A stretch of 9,433 nt of DNA from an uncultured Fimbriimonadales bacterium (GCA_937934465.1 CALGZO010000219.1:1-9433), one strand, 5' to 3'; positions 1-7,262 are shown, counted from the stretch's first letter. A program made the numbers and translations. Notes: generated from the letters alone by a model not told the origin.

Positions 1-512
1 TCACTTTGCGCAGCTTCCCTTTGAGATGGGTTGAGGAACACCAGCCAACGCTCCCAAGGATATTGCAAATAGTTCTCCAGTTCTTCCCAATCCTTGGGAG
101 TCCAGAGAACGCCGCGCTTCACCGACTGCTCGAGGCACTCCTCCACCAAGAGGTTCAGCTGGGCAGGGGGCAGGAGTTTGTCGATAGGATAGCCATCAGC
201 TAAGAGGTAGAGGCGTTCAAGAGTGAACTCGGTTATGATATGATCATCGCGCATCTGACTAATCGTCTTCTCGATATCTTCTCGGCTCAACTGACGCAAA
301 TGTTCCGCCCACTCCTCGTTCGGCACGCCCAACTTGATTAAATCCGAAGTCGGATAGCGAGCAAATGGATAGCGTGTCGGGTCTAAGGTTTCGGGTTCTT
401 GAACCGTAGGGAGTGTGGGCGGAGGGGGCATCTCTGTCGAGCGGATTTCGAATTCTTGGTATTGGTTAAACAGCGGCTCGTTCCGAGTCGCCCAGTTGTA
501 GGCGTCGTCGTG
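1..512 (-). CDS. UvrD-like superfamily I DNA helicase, N-terminal region; 5'-truncated and running off the window
   Basis: Reading the minus strand from 512 down to 1 gives about 170 open codons that look like the region before the Walker A motif of a UvrD-like helicase family. Recognisable pieces in order are HDDAYNWATR, DLIKLGVPNEEW, LERLYLLADGYPID and, nearest the window edge, PWERWLVFLNPSQREAAQS. In the family as I remember it, HDDA follows an N-terminal RelE/ParE-like domain of roughly 80 residues, and the PSQR stretch leads into a GTGKT ATP-binding loop, which here would lie beyond base 1. Homology stops at the His codon (510-512). The frame stays open upstream, but there it is only the antisense of the HEAT gene. 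The RelE-like domain and the native start are therefore missing; an internal Met codon at 431-429 could restart translation. The remnant may be a pseudogene. Family assignment is from motif memory and fairly confident; function after truncation is unknown. Confidence 0.68.
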
Positions 513-516
513 CGCG
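498..516. other. Junction joining two 5'-truncated genes head-to-head
   Basis: On the minus strand, helicase-like coding runs up to the HDDAY codons (498-512). On the plus strand, HEAT-repeat coding (VVRALARIGGE) begins at about 507-513. Both genes lack their expected N-termini and no intergenic DNA lies between them. The shared stretch gtcgtcgtgcgc (504-515) is readable in both proteins, so the breakpoint lies inside it. The simplest history is a deletion between divergent genes that removed the common promoter region and both 5' ends. A chimeric assembly join would look the same. Confidence 0.6.
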
Positions 517-1016
517 CCCTCGCCCGAATCGGCGGCGAGACCGTCAAGCAGCGACTGATAGATCTCGCCGAAAGCTATGACCCGAACCAGCGCTGGGCTG
601 CGCTCACGGCAATCCGCTACGCCGACTATCCAGACCTCACCGAGACCATCATCCGATATATTCCAAATTCGCCGTGGACCATCCAGCACGAATGCGCCCT
701 CTACTTGCGCAAGTACCCCTCGATGGACGCTATCCCCGTACTGATGGAAGAGCTACGGCAAGCGGATACCGCCGTGCTGGAGATTCTGGAAGTTGCAATC
801 GTCGCTAACGGCGTGGCGGCAATCCCGATTTTGCAGCAACATCGCAGCGAGTGGCAGGCGTTCGGGCAGCGCAAGGCAATCGTGAGCATCCTAAAGCAGA
901 TTGGGCATCCCGCAGGACGCCCCCTGCTGGAGGAATTAGCACAAGATAGCGACCCCCGTATCGCCGAAGCCGCGCGCGAAGCAATCAAGCACATCGAAAC
1001 AGGAGTACCATCATGA
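510..1016 (+). CDS. HEAT-repeat protein, C-terminal fragment lacking its 5' end
   Basis: About 168 codons encode paired alpha helices typical of HEAT (or PBS lyase HEAT-like) repeats. Examples are VRALARIGGETVKQRLIDLA, then YDPNQRWAALTAIRYADYPD, TIQHECALYLRKYP, a further repeat around AIPILQQHRSEWQAF, and a last one at GRPLLEELAQDSDPRIAEAA. Such solenoids act as protein-binding scaffolds; no catalytic motif is visible. Homology begins abruptly at about 507-513 with no Shine-Dalgarno. A TTG at 399 and a GTG at 510 are in frame, but the codons between 399 and 509 are the antisense of the helicase gene and encode nothing HEAT-like, so the native start appears lost. The TGA stop at 1014-1016 overlaps the next start as ATGA, implying the two genes were, or still are, translated as a coupled pair. 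It may be a pseudogene or be expressed as a shortened protein. Confidence 0.65.
   Translation: MRALARIGGETVKQRLIDLAESYDPNQRWAALTAIRYADYPDLTETIIRYIPNSPWTIQHECALYLRKYPSMDAIPVLMEELRQADTAVLEILEVAIVANGVAAIPILQQHRSEWQAFGQRKAIVSILKQIGHPAGRPLLEELAQDSDPRIAEAAREAIKHIETGVPS
1001..1005 (+). promoter_or_regulatory. Shine-Dalgarno for the TPR/OB-fold gene
   Basis: AGGAG lies 7 nt before the ATG at 1013, inside the last codons of the HEAT gene. It supports the 1013 start and gives the downstream gene its own ribosome entry in addition to the ATGA overlap. Confidence 0.7.
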
Positions 1017-2428
1017 ATGAATCTCAACTAATCAGCTCACTACGCAAGTCAGGGCAACTTCAGGAGGCGTATCAACGCGCCAGACAAGCCCTGCAGGAGA
1101 ACCCCGACGACCTGAGTCTCCCACGCGCGATGGGGTGGGTGTTGTACGACCTCGTCAAGCGGGAGTTAGGAACGGTCAGCGACGACGAAGGTGAAGCGTC
1201 TCGGCAGGCATCTGTTGACTTGCGCCGCGTGCATCGCTTTTTCCACGAGTTCCAACGCTTAGGGATTCCGCGTGATGACCATCTCATCTACTCGCTTATG
1301 CTACGCTTAGCCACAAAAGCGCAAAGGGCGGGTTGGCGCGGCTTTTTGGAGTTCGTGCAGTGGTGGGACTTGAGCCATCTCACGGAGGAAGACCGCCAGC
1401 CGCAACAGATTGCAGGCGATAAGCAAATCCCCAGTTTGGAATCGGTGGCGCTGTATGCCATCGGGCGCGCTGCGACGGAGAGCGAAGACGCCTCCGAGCG
1501 CGTGTGGGCGCGTACAGTGCTGGAAGACGCAGTCGCTCGCTACCCCGACGATATTTGGATAGCTCGCTCGCTGGCGCACTTAGAGTTTTCCGACGGCAGT
1601 CTCGATCGGGCGCAGGAGCGGTTGAGAAGCGTGCTGCGCCGCAAACCGCGCGAGTGGTGGCTGTGGAAAGAGATGGGCGAAATGCTCGCGACCACTCACC
1701 CAGACGACGCAATCCTGTGCTACTATCGCGCTTGCGAGTTGATGCGCGACAAGACCAAGCTGGTGAGCGTCTACCAGCAGCTGGCGTCCCTCTTAGCGTC
1801 GCAGGGGCGATATGACGAAGCCGCGTGGTTCGTGGAGCAAGCCTATAGTATCCGCGCCCAGCAAGGCTGGAAAATCCCACCTGAGCTCGCGCAGATGCAC
1901 AGCGACGAGTGGTTTCAAGCGCGTCAGGGCGCACCGAAGCCACAAGCGCAGACCGATGGCTTCGCAAGGCAGTTCTTGCAGGGCATCGCCGCTGAGCAGG
2001 TTCAGACCGCGCTTGCCGTGTTAGACCATCATAACTCGCAGAAACAACTCGCCTATCTGCTCACGGCTCCACGCGAAGGGGTAGCTGTTCCCTACAAGCA
2101 GTTCCCAAAAGTTCAGAATCTGTCAGTGGGCGCGATGGTGGAGCTGCGCTACGCCCACTCCAACGGGCGTCAGGTGATACTGGAGGTCAAACCTGCGAGT
2201 GTGCAAGAGATTGAGGGGTTCGCGAAGCGGGTGCGGGGGCGGCTGCGCAAGCCCGCCAATCAGTCCTACGGCTTTGTGCAAGCCGATACGGGCGAGCAGT
2301 ATTTCGCGCCGCCGCAAGTGGCGCAAACGCTTCAGGACGGCGCCGATGTGGAGGCGGTCTGCGTCTTGAAACACAACGAGAAGCGAAATCGCGAGGATTG
2401 GGTCGCGATTTGTCTCGATACCGCCTAA
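1013..2428 (+). CDS. TPR protein with C-terminal cold-shock-like OB fold
   Basis: The 471-residue product has no signal peptide or membrane segment and is probably cytoplasmic. Residues 2-50 form an opening TPR-like unit (LQEAYQRARQALQENPDDL followed by RAMGWVLYDLVKREL). More TPR-like helices occupy about 165-285, including LDRAQERLRSVLRRKPREWW and GRYDEAAWFVEQAYSI. Residues 315-350 are helical. Residues 355-395 are beta-rich and could be a first OB-like unit. Residues 402-468 look like a cold-shock/S1-type OB fold: VRGRLRKP, then YGFVQADTGEQYFAPP, closing with EDWVAICL. TPRs bind proteins and cold-shock OB folds bind single-stranded RNA or DNA, so a nucleic-acid-binding adaptor is plausible. 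The architecture resembles uncharacterised TPR/OB proteins (perhaps the DUF7017 group), but I am not sure of that family name. The start is fixed by AGGAG and the ATGA overlap with the HEAT gene. No catalytic residues are seen. Confidence 0.85.
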   Translation: MNESQLISSLRKSGQLQEAYQRARQALQENPDDLSLPRAMGWVLYDLVKRELGTVSDDEGEASRQASVDLRRVHRFFHEFQRLGIPRDDHLIYSLMLRLATKAQRAGWRGFLEFVQWWDLSHLTEEDRQPQQIAGDKQIPSLESVALYAIGRAATESEDASERVWARTVLEDAVARYPDDIWIARSLAHLEFSDGSLDRAQERLRSVLRRKPREWWLWKEMGEMLATTHPDDAILCYYRACELMRDKTKLVSVYQQLASLLASQGRYDEAAWFVEQAYSIRAQQGWKIPPELAQMHSDEWFQARQGAPKPQAQTDGFARQFLQGIAAEQVQTALAVLDHHNSQKQLAYLLTAPREGVAVPYKQFPKVQNLSVGAMVELRYAHSNGRQVILEVKPASVQEIEGFAKRVRGRLRKPANQSYGFVQADTGEQYFAPPQVAQTLQDGADVEAVCVLKHNEKRNREDWVAICLDTA

Positions 2429-2474
2429 CAGATGGCTGTACCTTGCCCCTCCGTCAGCGTGAGGGAGGGTGATG

Positions 2475-2528
2475 AGACGCCGCTGCCCCCTGCTTCATGT
2501 TCTCCAAAGCAGGGGGTACGGAGCGTCT
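2475..2528. terminator. Strong hairpin between convergent genes; probable bidirectional terminator
   Basis: A perfect 10-bp stem (CCCCCTGCTT at 2486-2495 with AAGCAGGGGG at 2507-2516, 11-nt loop) is nested in an outer 6-bp pairing (AGACGC at 2475-2480 with GCGTCT at 2523-2528). It sits between the stop codons of the TPR gene (2428) and the protease gene (2535), which converge. No U-tract follows on either strand, so it may be an unusual terminator or an mRNA-end stabiliser. A weaker CCCTCC/GGAGGG pairing lies at 2447-2469. Confidence 0.55.
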
Positions 2529-2534
2529 GCGTTC

Positions 2535-4388
2535 TCAGAACCAGATGGTCAGCTGCGCCGAGCGCGAGGTCGCGTTGTGGGTGGCGGTGATGGTAACCGT
2601 CGTGACGATGCCCCCGCTGGTAGTGCGGATGGTGAAGTTCGCGCTGGTAGCGCCCGCAGGAACCGTGACAGTGCTGGGCACGCTGGCGCGCGCGGAGCTG
2701 CTGCGCAACTGTACCGTGAGTCCGCCAGAGGGCGCAGGCGCGGTCAGCGTAATCGTGCCCGTTGCGCTTTGCCCCCCCACGACAGTCGTCGGACTAATCG
2801 TGAGCGACTGCAGCGTCACGGCAGATTCTGGAACGATGGTCAGCGTCGCGGTGCGCTCCACATCGCCTGCAGTGGCTCGGACGACGAGCGTTGTCTCGCG
2901 TGGCACGCGCTGTGTCTGGATGGTGAAGGTGGCTTGGGTCGCCCCTGCAGGTACAGACACGAAGTTGGGCAGGATAGCTGTGCGCGTTGCGCCGTTGTGG
3001 CTCAGGCGCACCAGCATTCCGCCTTCGGGCGCAGGCGCGGTCAGGTTCACTGTGCCGACGACTCGGTTGCCGCCGACCACCCGCGCTGGGTTCAGCGAGA
3101 GGCTGCTGAGCCTCGGCGTGCTCCCGCCGCCGTCGCTCACTGCCTGCAACGCGCGATAGACATTCAGCCGTCCCGCGTTCGGGGCAATCGTGCGCCCGTT
3201 CAAGGGCTGGTACGGGTCGGTGTTCGTTTCCAGCGCCTCGCGCAGTTGCGCGTTCGTCAAACTCGGATTATGCGACCACAGCACCGCCGCTGCGCCTGAC
3301 ACATGGGGACACGCCATCGAAGTGCCGCTGAACGATTGGTACTGATTATTGGGCGTTGTGGACAGGATGTTCGCGCCTGGCGCGGCGATATCCACCCACG
3401 CGCCGTACTGCGAGAAGTTTGTCAGGGTGTCGTCGGCGTCGGTCGCCGCGACGGCGATGGCGTTGGTGTAGTAGGCAGGATACTGGGGCGCGCTGCTCCC
3501 GCCGTTGCCCGCCGCCGCCACGACCAGACAGCCGCGCGTCCACGCATAGACCACCGCGTCCGCGAGCTGCTGCGCGCTTGAACCCGCGCCCAAGCTCAAG
3601 CTCAGGATATGCGCGCCGTTGTCCGCCGCCCAAGTGATTGCCCGCGCCACAGCGTCTAAGCTGCCCGAACCGTTCGCGCCCAACGCCTTGAGTGGCATCA
3701 GTTGCACATAGCTGTTGAAGTTAGGCACGGCAGGGTTCCACGCCGCCACGCCCGCCACGCCAATCCCGTTATTGATTTCGGCGGCGGCAATCCCTGCGCA
3801 GTGCGTGCCGTGCCCGTTGTCGTCCAGCGCGTTCGTGGTGTTATTGAGGGTGTTGTAGCCGTACACCGCGCCGTTCGCATGACGACGCATCTTGTTGGTC
3901 AAATCGGGATGGTTGGAGTCGATGCCCGTGTCGATGATTGCGATGTAGACAGTGCGCTGGGGTTGCCAGATGTCCCACGCGAGGTTCGCCTGGATACGCG
4001 CCAAGCCGTATTGCTGGCTGAAGCGCGGGTCGTTCGGCTGCGCGAAGGTGAACGCCAGATAGTTCGGCTCCACATAGCGCACGCCGGGCAGCGCACGCAG
4101 AAACTCGCCTGCGCTCTCCATCGAGACGCCATCAGCGAGGCGCACAACATACGCATTAATAGGCGGGTTCTGCGACACTATCGAGCCCACCATCTGCATC
4201 GCTGTTAGGGGTAGGGCGAGCTCGCTATGCTCTAACCCCACCACTAACTCACCAGGCACGAACGGCGACTCGATGAGCGTCGGGTTCAGAGTCGGTTGCT
4301 GCGCGAAGTTCGTCTCGATTTGTGAGATGCTCAACTGCAAGGTGAGAAACACCGCCAAAAACGCCCAGAAACCTCGATAGATGTGCAT
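2535..4388 (-). CDS. Secreted subtilisin-like serine protease (S8) with two C-terminal beta domains
   Basis: The 617-residue product is a complete subtilase. Residues 1-30 are a signal peptide with a hydrophobic core (FWAFLAVFLTLQL). Residues 45-115 resemble an inhibitory prodomain (PGELVVGL to VRYVEPNYLAF). The catalytic domain spans about 120-415: Asp153 in IIDTGID, His193 in NGHGTHCAG, oxyanion Asn295 in AAAGNGG and Ser357 in SGTSMACPHVSG. All key residues are present, so it should be active, maturing by prodomain cleavage outside the membrane. After a GGGS linker (420-423) come two related domains of about 90 residues (427-518 and 526-615), each with a P..VVGG start, a TAPAP core and a VPAGAT motif; they are probably Ig-like beta domains for surface or substrate attachment. 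The ATG is supported by AGGAGG 7 nt upstream and by the signal peptide it creates. It is transcribed divergently from the permease gene. Natural substrates are unknown. Confidence 0.95.
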   Translation of the reverse strand: MHIYRGFWAFLAVFLTLQLSISQIETNFAQQPTLNPTLIESPFVPGELVVGLEHSELALPLTAMQMVGSIVSQNPPINAYVVRLADGVSMESAGEFLRALPGVRYVEPNYLAFTFAQPNDPRFSQQYGLARIQANLAWDIWQPQRTVYIAIIDTGIDSNHPDLTNKMRRHANGAVYGYNTLNNTTNALDDNGHGTHCAGIAAAEINNGIGVAGVAAWNPAVPNFNSYVQLMPLKALGANGSGSLDAVARAITWAADNGAHILSLSLGAGSSAQQLADAVVYAWTRGCLVVAAAGNGGSSAPQYPAYYTNAIAVAATDADDTLTNFSQYGAWVDIAAPGANILSTTPNNQYQSFSGTSMACPHVSGAAAVLWSHNPSLTNAQLREALETNTDPYQPLNGRTIAPNAGRLNVYRALQAVSDGGGSTPRLSSLSLNPARVVGGNRVVGTVNLTAPAPEGGMLVRLSHNGATRTAILPNFVSVPAGATQATFTIQTQRVPRETTLVVRATAGDVERTATLTIVPESAVTLQSLTISPTTVVGGQSATGTITLTAPAPSGGLTVQLRSSSARASVPSTVTVPAGATSANFTIRTTSGGIVTTVTITATHNATSRSAQLTIWF

Positions 4389-4395
4389 AGAGCGT

Positions 4396-4417
4396 CCTCC
4401 TAAGCCTCTCTAATATA
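4396..4417 (-). promoter_or_regulatory. Protease promoter -10 (TATATT) and Shine-Dalgarno (AGGAGG)
   Basis: On the minus strand TATATT (4417-4412, preceded by GGG) would place transcription start near 4404. AGGAGG (4401-4396) follows and the ATG begins 7 nt later, giving a leader of about 16 nt. No convincing -35 is seen. Sequence match only. Confidence 0.5.
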
Positions 4418-4449
4418 CCCCAACTCTTATCGAACGCCTGCTGGCTAAG

Positions 4450-4465
4450 GGGAGGTATACTTCCC
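4450..4465 (+). promoter_or_regulatory. Near-palindrome containing the permease -10 (TATACT)
   Basis: Positions 4450-4465 form an imperfect palindrome, GGGA and TCCC arms around GTATAC, with one mismatched pair (4454/4461). TATACT at 4456-4461 matches five of six -10 bases and lies 7 nt before the GTG at 4469, so transcription would begin at or next to the start codon. The GGGGAGG just upstream (4449-4455) could alternatively serve as a distant Shine-Dalgarno (13 nt). A regulator binding the palindrome would cover the promoter. Confidence 0.42.
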
Positions 4466-4468
4466 GTC

Positions 4469-5698
4469 GTGGGGACGCTGGAATCGCTGTTGGTGGCTCT
4501 GGACACGCTGCGCACGCACAAGATGCGCTCGTTTCTGACGATGTTGGGCGTCATTATCGGCGTGATGGCGGTGGTGGTGATGGTCGCGTTGATTGAGGGC
4601 GCGCGCACAAGTGTGGTCGCGGAGTTCGAGAAGCTCGGCTCGGATGTCGTCCTTGTGACTTTTGACCCGTCCGACCGCCTGCGTCGCGAAGAGCGCGGCG
4701 GCACAGTGGAGGGGCTGAAACTGATGGATTTAGAGGCGATTCGTCGCTTGCCTGAACTGCGCGCGGTCGCCGCCGAGCGGCAACTGGGCGAGAAGGAGTT
4801 CATCTATCAAGGCGAGAAGGTGCGCGCCAACCTTATCGGGGTGAACGAGGACTACCTTTTAGCGCGGTCGTTGGAGGTCGAGTCTGGGCGTTTCTTCGAG
4901 TCGTCCGAGCAGGAGCAGGGCGCGAAGCTGCTGGTGCTGGGGCACGATACCGCGCGCAAGCTGTTCGGCAAGCGCGACGCGGTGGGTCAGTCGGTGCTGG
5001 TGGACGGTACGCAGGCGCAGGTGATAGGAGTCCTCAAGAAGCGCGGGCGCGGCTTCGGCGAGAACTTGGACGAGGGAGCGTACATCCCACTCAACGCCGC
5101 GTTGCGCCGCTGGGCAGGCGACGAGAGCCTCACGATGATTATGGCAGTGCCCCACACACGCGAGCAGACCCCCGCCGCGATGGACGCCATCTGGGAGACC
5201 CTGATGCGCCTGCACGACAACCAACCCGTGTTCCGCGTGGACACCTTAGAGAGCATCCTCTCGGCGATTACGCGCGTGATTTCGCTGTTCGGCATACTGC
5301 TGGGCGGTATCGCAGGGCTGGCGCTGCTGGTGGGCGGTATCGGCATCATGAACATCATGCTGGTGTCGGTGACCGAGCGCACGCGCGAGATTGGCTTGCG
5401 CAAAGCGGTCGGGGCGCAACGGTGGCACATCTTGACGCAGTTTCTGATTGAGTCGGCGACTTTGGCGACGATCGGCGGACTGATCGGCATGGCGGTAGGC
5501 TGGGGCGTGGGCGAAGCCATCGAGTTCGCCACGAAGCAGACCAGCGCGTTCGGCGATAACGGGTTGAGCTTCTACTTCCCACTGTGGGCTGGCATCGGCG
5601 CGTTCCTGTTCTCAGCGTCGGTGGGCGTCGTGTTCGGACTGTACCCCGCCTGGCGCGCCGCGAACTTAGACCCCATCGTGGCGCTGCGCTACGAGTAG
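4469..5698 (+). CDS. MacB/FtsX-family ABC transporter permease
   Basis: The 409-residue length and layout match the permease half of MacB-like exporters. Residues 1-20 are cytoplasmic; helix 1 is about 21-43 (FLTMLGVIIGVMAVVVMVAL, with the usual MRSFLTMLG entry). Residues 45-265 are the extracytoplasmic MacB_PCD domain, including VNEDYL, RFFE, VLGHDTARKLFG and VDGTQAQVIGVLKK. The FtsX core follows: helices near 270-300, 325-352 and 372-394, with the conserved GGIGIMNIMLVSVTERTREI and GLRKAVGAQ stretches and the GLYPAWRAANLDP ending. The family uses ATP hydrolysis by a partner to drive mechanotransmission-type export of peptides, lipoproteins or small molecules. No ATPase (LolD/MacB-N type) gene or membrane-fusion protein lies in the window, so the partner must be elsewhere; the downstream AAA protein is not an ABC ATPase. 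GTG is chosen because it gives the conserved N-terminus and sits just after the -10. Confidence 0.92.
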   Translation: MGTLESLLVALDTLRTHKMRSFLTMLGVIIGVMAVVVMVALIEGARTSVVAEFEKLGSDVVLVTFDPSDRLRREERGGTVEGLKLMDLEAIRRLPELRAVAAERQLGEKEFIYQGEKVRANLIGVNEDYLLARSLEVESGRFFESSEQEQGAKLLVLGHDTARKLFGKRDAVGQSVLVDGTQAQVIGVLKKRGRGFGENLDEGAYIPLNAALRRWAGDESLTMIMAVPHTREQTPAAMDAIWETLMRLHDNQPVFRVDTLESILSAITRVISLFGILLGGIAGLALLVGGIGIMNIMLVSVTERTREIGLRKAVGAQRWHILTQFLIESATLATIGGLIGMAVGWGVGEAIEFATKQTSAFGDNGLSFYFPLWAGIGAFLFSASVGVVFGLYPAWRAANLDPIVALRYE

Positions 5699-5704
5699 CG
5701 TCAG

Positions 5705-5710
5705 TATAAG
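5705..5710 (+). promoter_or_regulatory. Candidate -10 for a leaderless AAA ATPase transcript
   Basis: TATAAG (five of six -10 bases) starts 7 bases after the permease stop codon and ends 8 nt before the ATG at 5719; an overlapping TAAGAT register ends 6 nt before it. No Shine-Dalgarno is present in the 20-bp gap. This suggests transcription starting at or near the ATG. No clear -35 is visible. Confidence 0.4.
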
Positions 5711-5718
5711 ATTGCACC

Positions 5719-7254
5719 ATGACCACCTTCGAGCGCGAGCTGAGCCTGCTGTTGAAAGCGCGTTATCCGATGCTGTATATCCAAACGGCGGAGGAGGCGC
5801 GTGTGGAAGAGATGCTGCGGCGTATTGCGCAGGAGCGCGGCAAGCGGTTGCATGTGTGGACGCTGACGCGCGGCTATGAACCGCCGATTGCCGCGCCCGC
5901 CGAGACGACGCCTGCGCGTCCGCTCGCGCCTGAACTGGAAGCGATTACGCTGCTGCTGCGCCTGCAGACCGACGCGCTGATTGTGCTGAAAGACTTCCAC
6001 CCCTACTTAGGCGACCCGCGTGTGATACGCCTGCTGCGCGATTTGTACCCACGCCTGCACCAGACGCGCCGCACGGTTGTCTTCGTAAGCCCCATCTTGA
6101 AACTGCCGCCCGAACTGGAGAAGCAAATCACCGTGCTGGAGATGCCGCTGCCCACCCGTGAGGAGATTCAGCAAAAGATAGAGGAGATTCTGCTCGTGTT
6201 GCGCGCGAGTCAGCCGGAGGTGCGCGCCGAACTCAGCCCCCAAGAACTGGATGAGTTGGTCAGCGCGGCGCAGGGGCTGACGCTGGACGAAATTGAGAAT
6301 GTGTGTGCGCGCTCGGCAGTAGAGCATAAAGCACTGACAGTGGCGGCGATACTGAGCGAGAAGCAGCAGATTGTGCGCAAGTCGGGCGTGCTGGAGTATT
6401 ACGACGCGCGTGAGACGATGCGCGATGTTGGGGGGCTGGACTTGCTGAAGGAGTGGCTGCGCAAGCGTCGGGCGTCGCTGAGTCAGGAGGCGCGCGCGTT
6501 CGGGCTACCCGCGCCGAAGGGCGTGCTGCTGCTGGGCGTGCAGGGCACGGGTAAGAGCCTCAGCGCGAAAGCCATCGCCAGCCTGTGGGGGCTACCTATG
6601 CTCCGCCTCGATGTCGGGCGCGTGTTCGGCAGTCTGGTCGGCGCGTCGGAAGCCAACATGCGCGCGGCGATTCGCACCGCTGAAGCTGTCGCTCCATGCA
6701 TCCTCTGGATCGACGAGCTGGAGAAGGGCTTCGCAGGCGTGCAAGGCTCTGGCGTCTCCGATTCGGGCACTACCGCGCGTGTGTTCGCCACCTTTCTGAC
6801 TTGGATGCAAGACAAGCGTTCGCCTGTGTTCGTGGTCGCCACCGCCAACGATGTCTCGCAACTGCCTCCCGAACTGCTGCGCAAGGGGCGATTCGACGAA
6901 ATCTTCTTTATAGACCTGCCCACACTGCCCGAACGCGAGCAGATTTTCGCGATACATCTGAGCAAGCGCAAGCGCGACCCCGCGCACTACAATCTCAAGC
7001 GGCTGGCGCAGGCGACGGAGGGCTTCTCAGGCGCGGAGATTGAGCAAGTGGTGGTCGCTGGGCTGTTTACCGCCTTCGACGCTGGGCGCGAGCTCACCAC
7101 CGACGATATGCTGGACGAGATACGCCACACTGTGCCGCTGTCGGTGATGATGCGCGAGGAGATTGAAGAGTTGCGCACTTGGGCGCAGTTGCGCACGCGC
7201 CCTGCCAGCAGCCCGCCCTCTAAAGGCAATCGTCGCAAGCGCGCCTCCGTCTGA
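5719..7254 (+). CDS. Ycf46-like AAA+ ATPase
   Basis: The 511-residue protein has the two-part layout of Ycf46-type ATPases of cyanobacteria, plastids and other bacteria. The N-terminal part (about 1-215) contains LLLKARYPMLYIQTAEEARV, HVWTLTRGY, LIVLKDFHPYL and ISP-like VSPILKLPPELEKQITVLEM. The AAA+ module (about 232-475) shows Walker A GVQGTGKS at 273-280, the pore-region motif FGSLVGASEANMR (303-315), Walker B ILWIDELEKGF (328-338), sensor-1 Asn377 in VVATAND, and arginine-finger candidates Arg388 and Arg391 in LLRKGRFDEIF. The lid contains EGFSGAEIEQVV. All nucleotide-binding residues are intact, so it should be an active, probably hexameric, cytoplasmic ATPase. The physiological role of bacterial homologues is poorly known; a link to photosynthesis regulation has been proposed in cyanobacteria. 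The basic tail 498-509 is unstructured. It lies 20 bp before the DUF58 gene. Confidence 0.9.
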   Translation: MTTFERELSLLLKARYPMLYIQTAEEARVEEMLRRIAQERGKRLHVWTLTRGYEPPIAAPAETTPARPLAPELEAITLLLRLQTDALIVLKDFHPYLGDPRVIRLLRDLYPRLHQTRRTVVFVSPILKLPPELEKQITVLEMPLPTREEIQQKIEEILLVLRASQPEVRAELSPQELDELVSAAQGLTLDEIENVCARSAVEHKALTVAAILSEKQQIVRKSGVLEYYDARETMRDVGGLDLLKEWLRKRRASLSQEARAFGLPAPKGVLLLGVQGTGKSLSAKAIASLWGLPMLRLDVGRVFGSLVGASEANMRAAIRTAEAVAPCILWIDELEKGFAGVQGSGVSDSGTTARVFATFLTWMQDKRSPVFVVATANDVSQLPPELLRKGRFDEIFFIDLPTLPEREQIFAIHLSKRKRDPAHYNLKRLAQATEGFSGAEIEQVVVAGLFTAFDAGRELTTDDMLDEIRHTVPLSVMMREEIEELRTWAQLRTRPASSPPSKGNRRKRASV

Positions 7255-7262
7255 GCGCAAGG

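Noticed and set aside
6..203. 65-codon plus-strand frame at the left edge
   Set aside because: It is antisense to the helicase frame, which shows real family motifs, and it has no recognisable product.
399..509. TTG-initiated extension of the HEAT protein
   Set aside because: These codons are the antisense of the helicase gene, encode no HEAT-like sequence and have no Shine-Dalgarno; homology starts only at about 507.
2469..3299. Long plus-strand frames of 276 and 220 codons opposite the subtilase
   Set aside because: They are antisense to the well-supported C-terminal domains of the protease; GC-rich codon use keeps several frames open and the products have no domain features.
5355..5726. 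Minus-strand frames opposite the permease and AAA genes
   Set aside because: Arg/Ser/Pro-rich low-information products typical of shadow frames; no Shine-Dalgarno and no family match.
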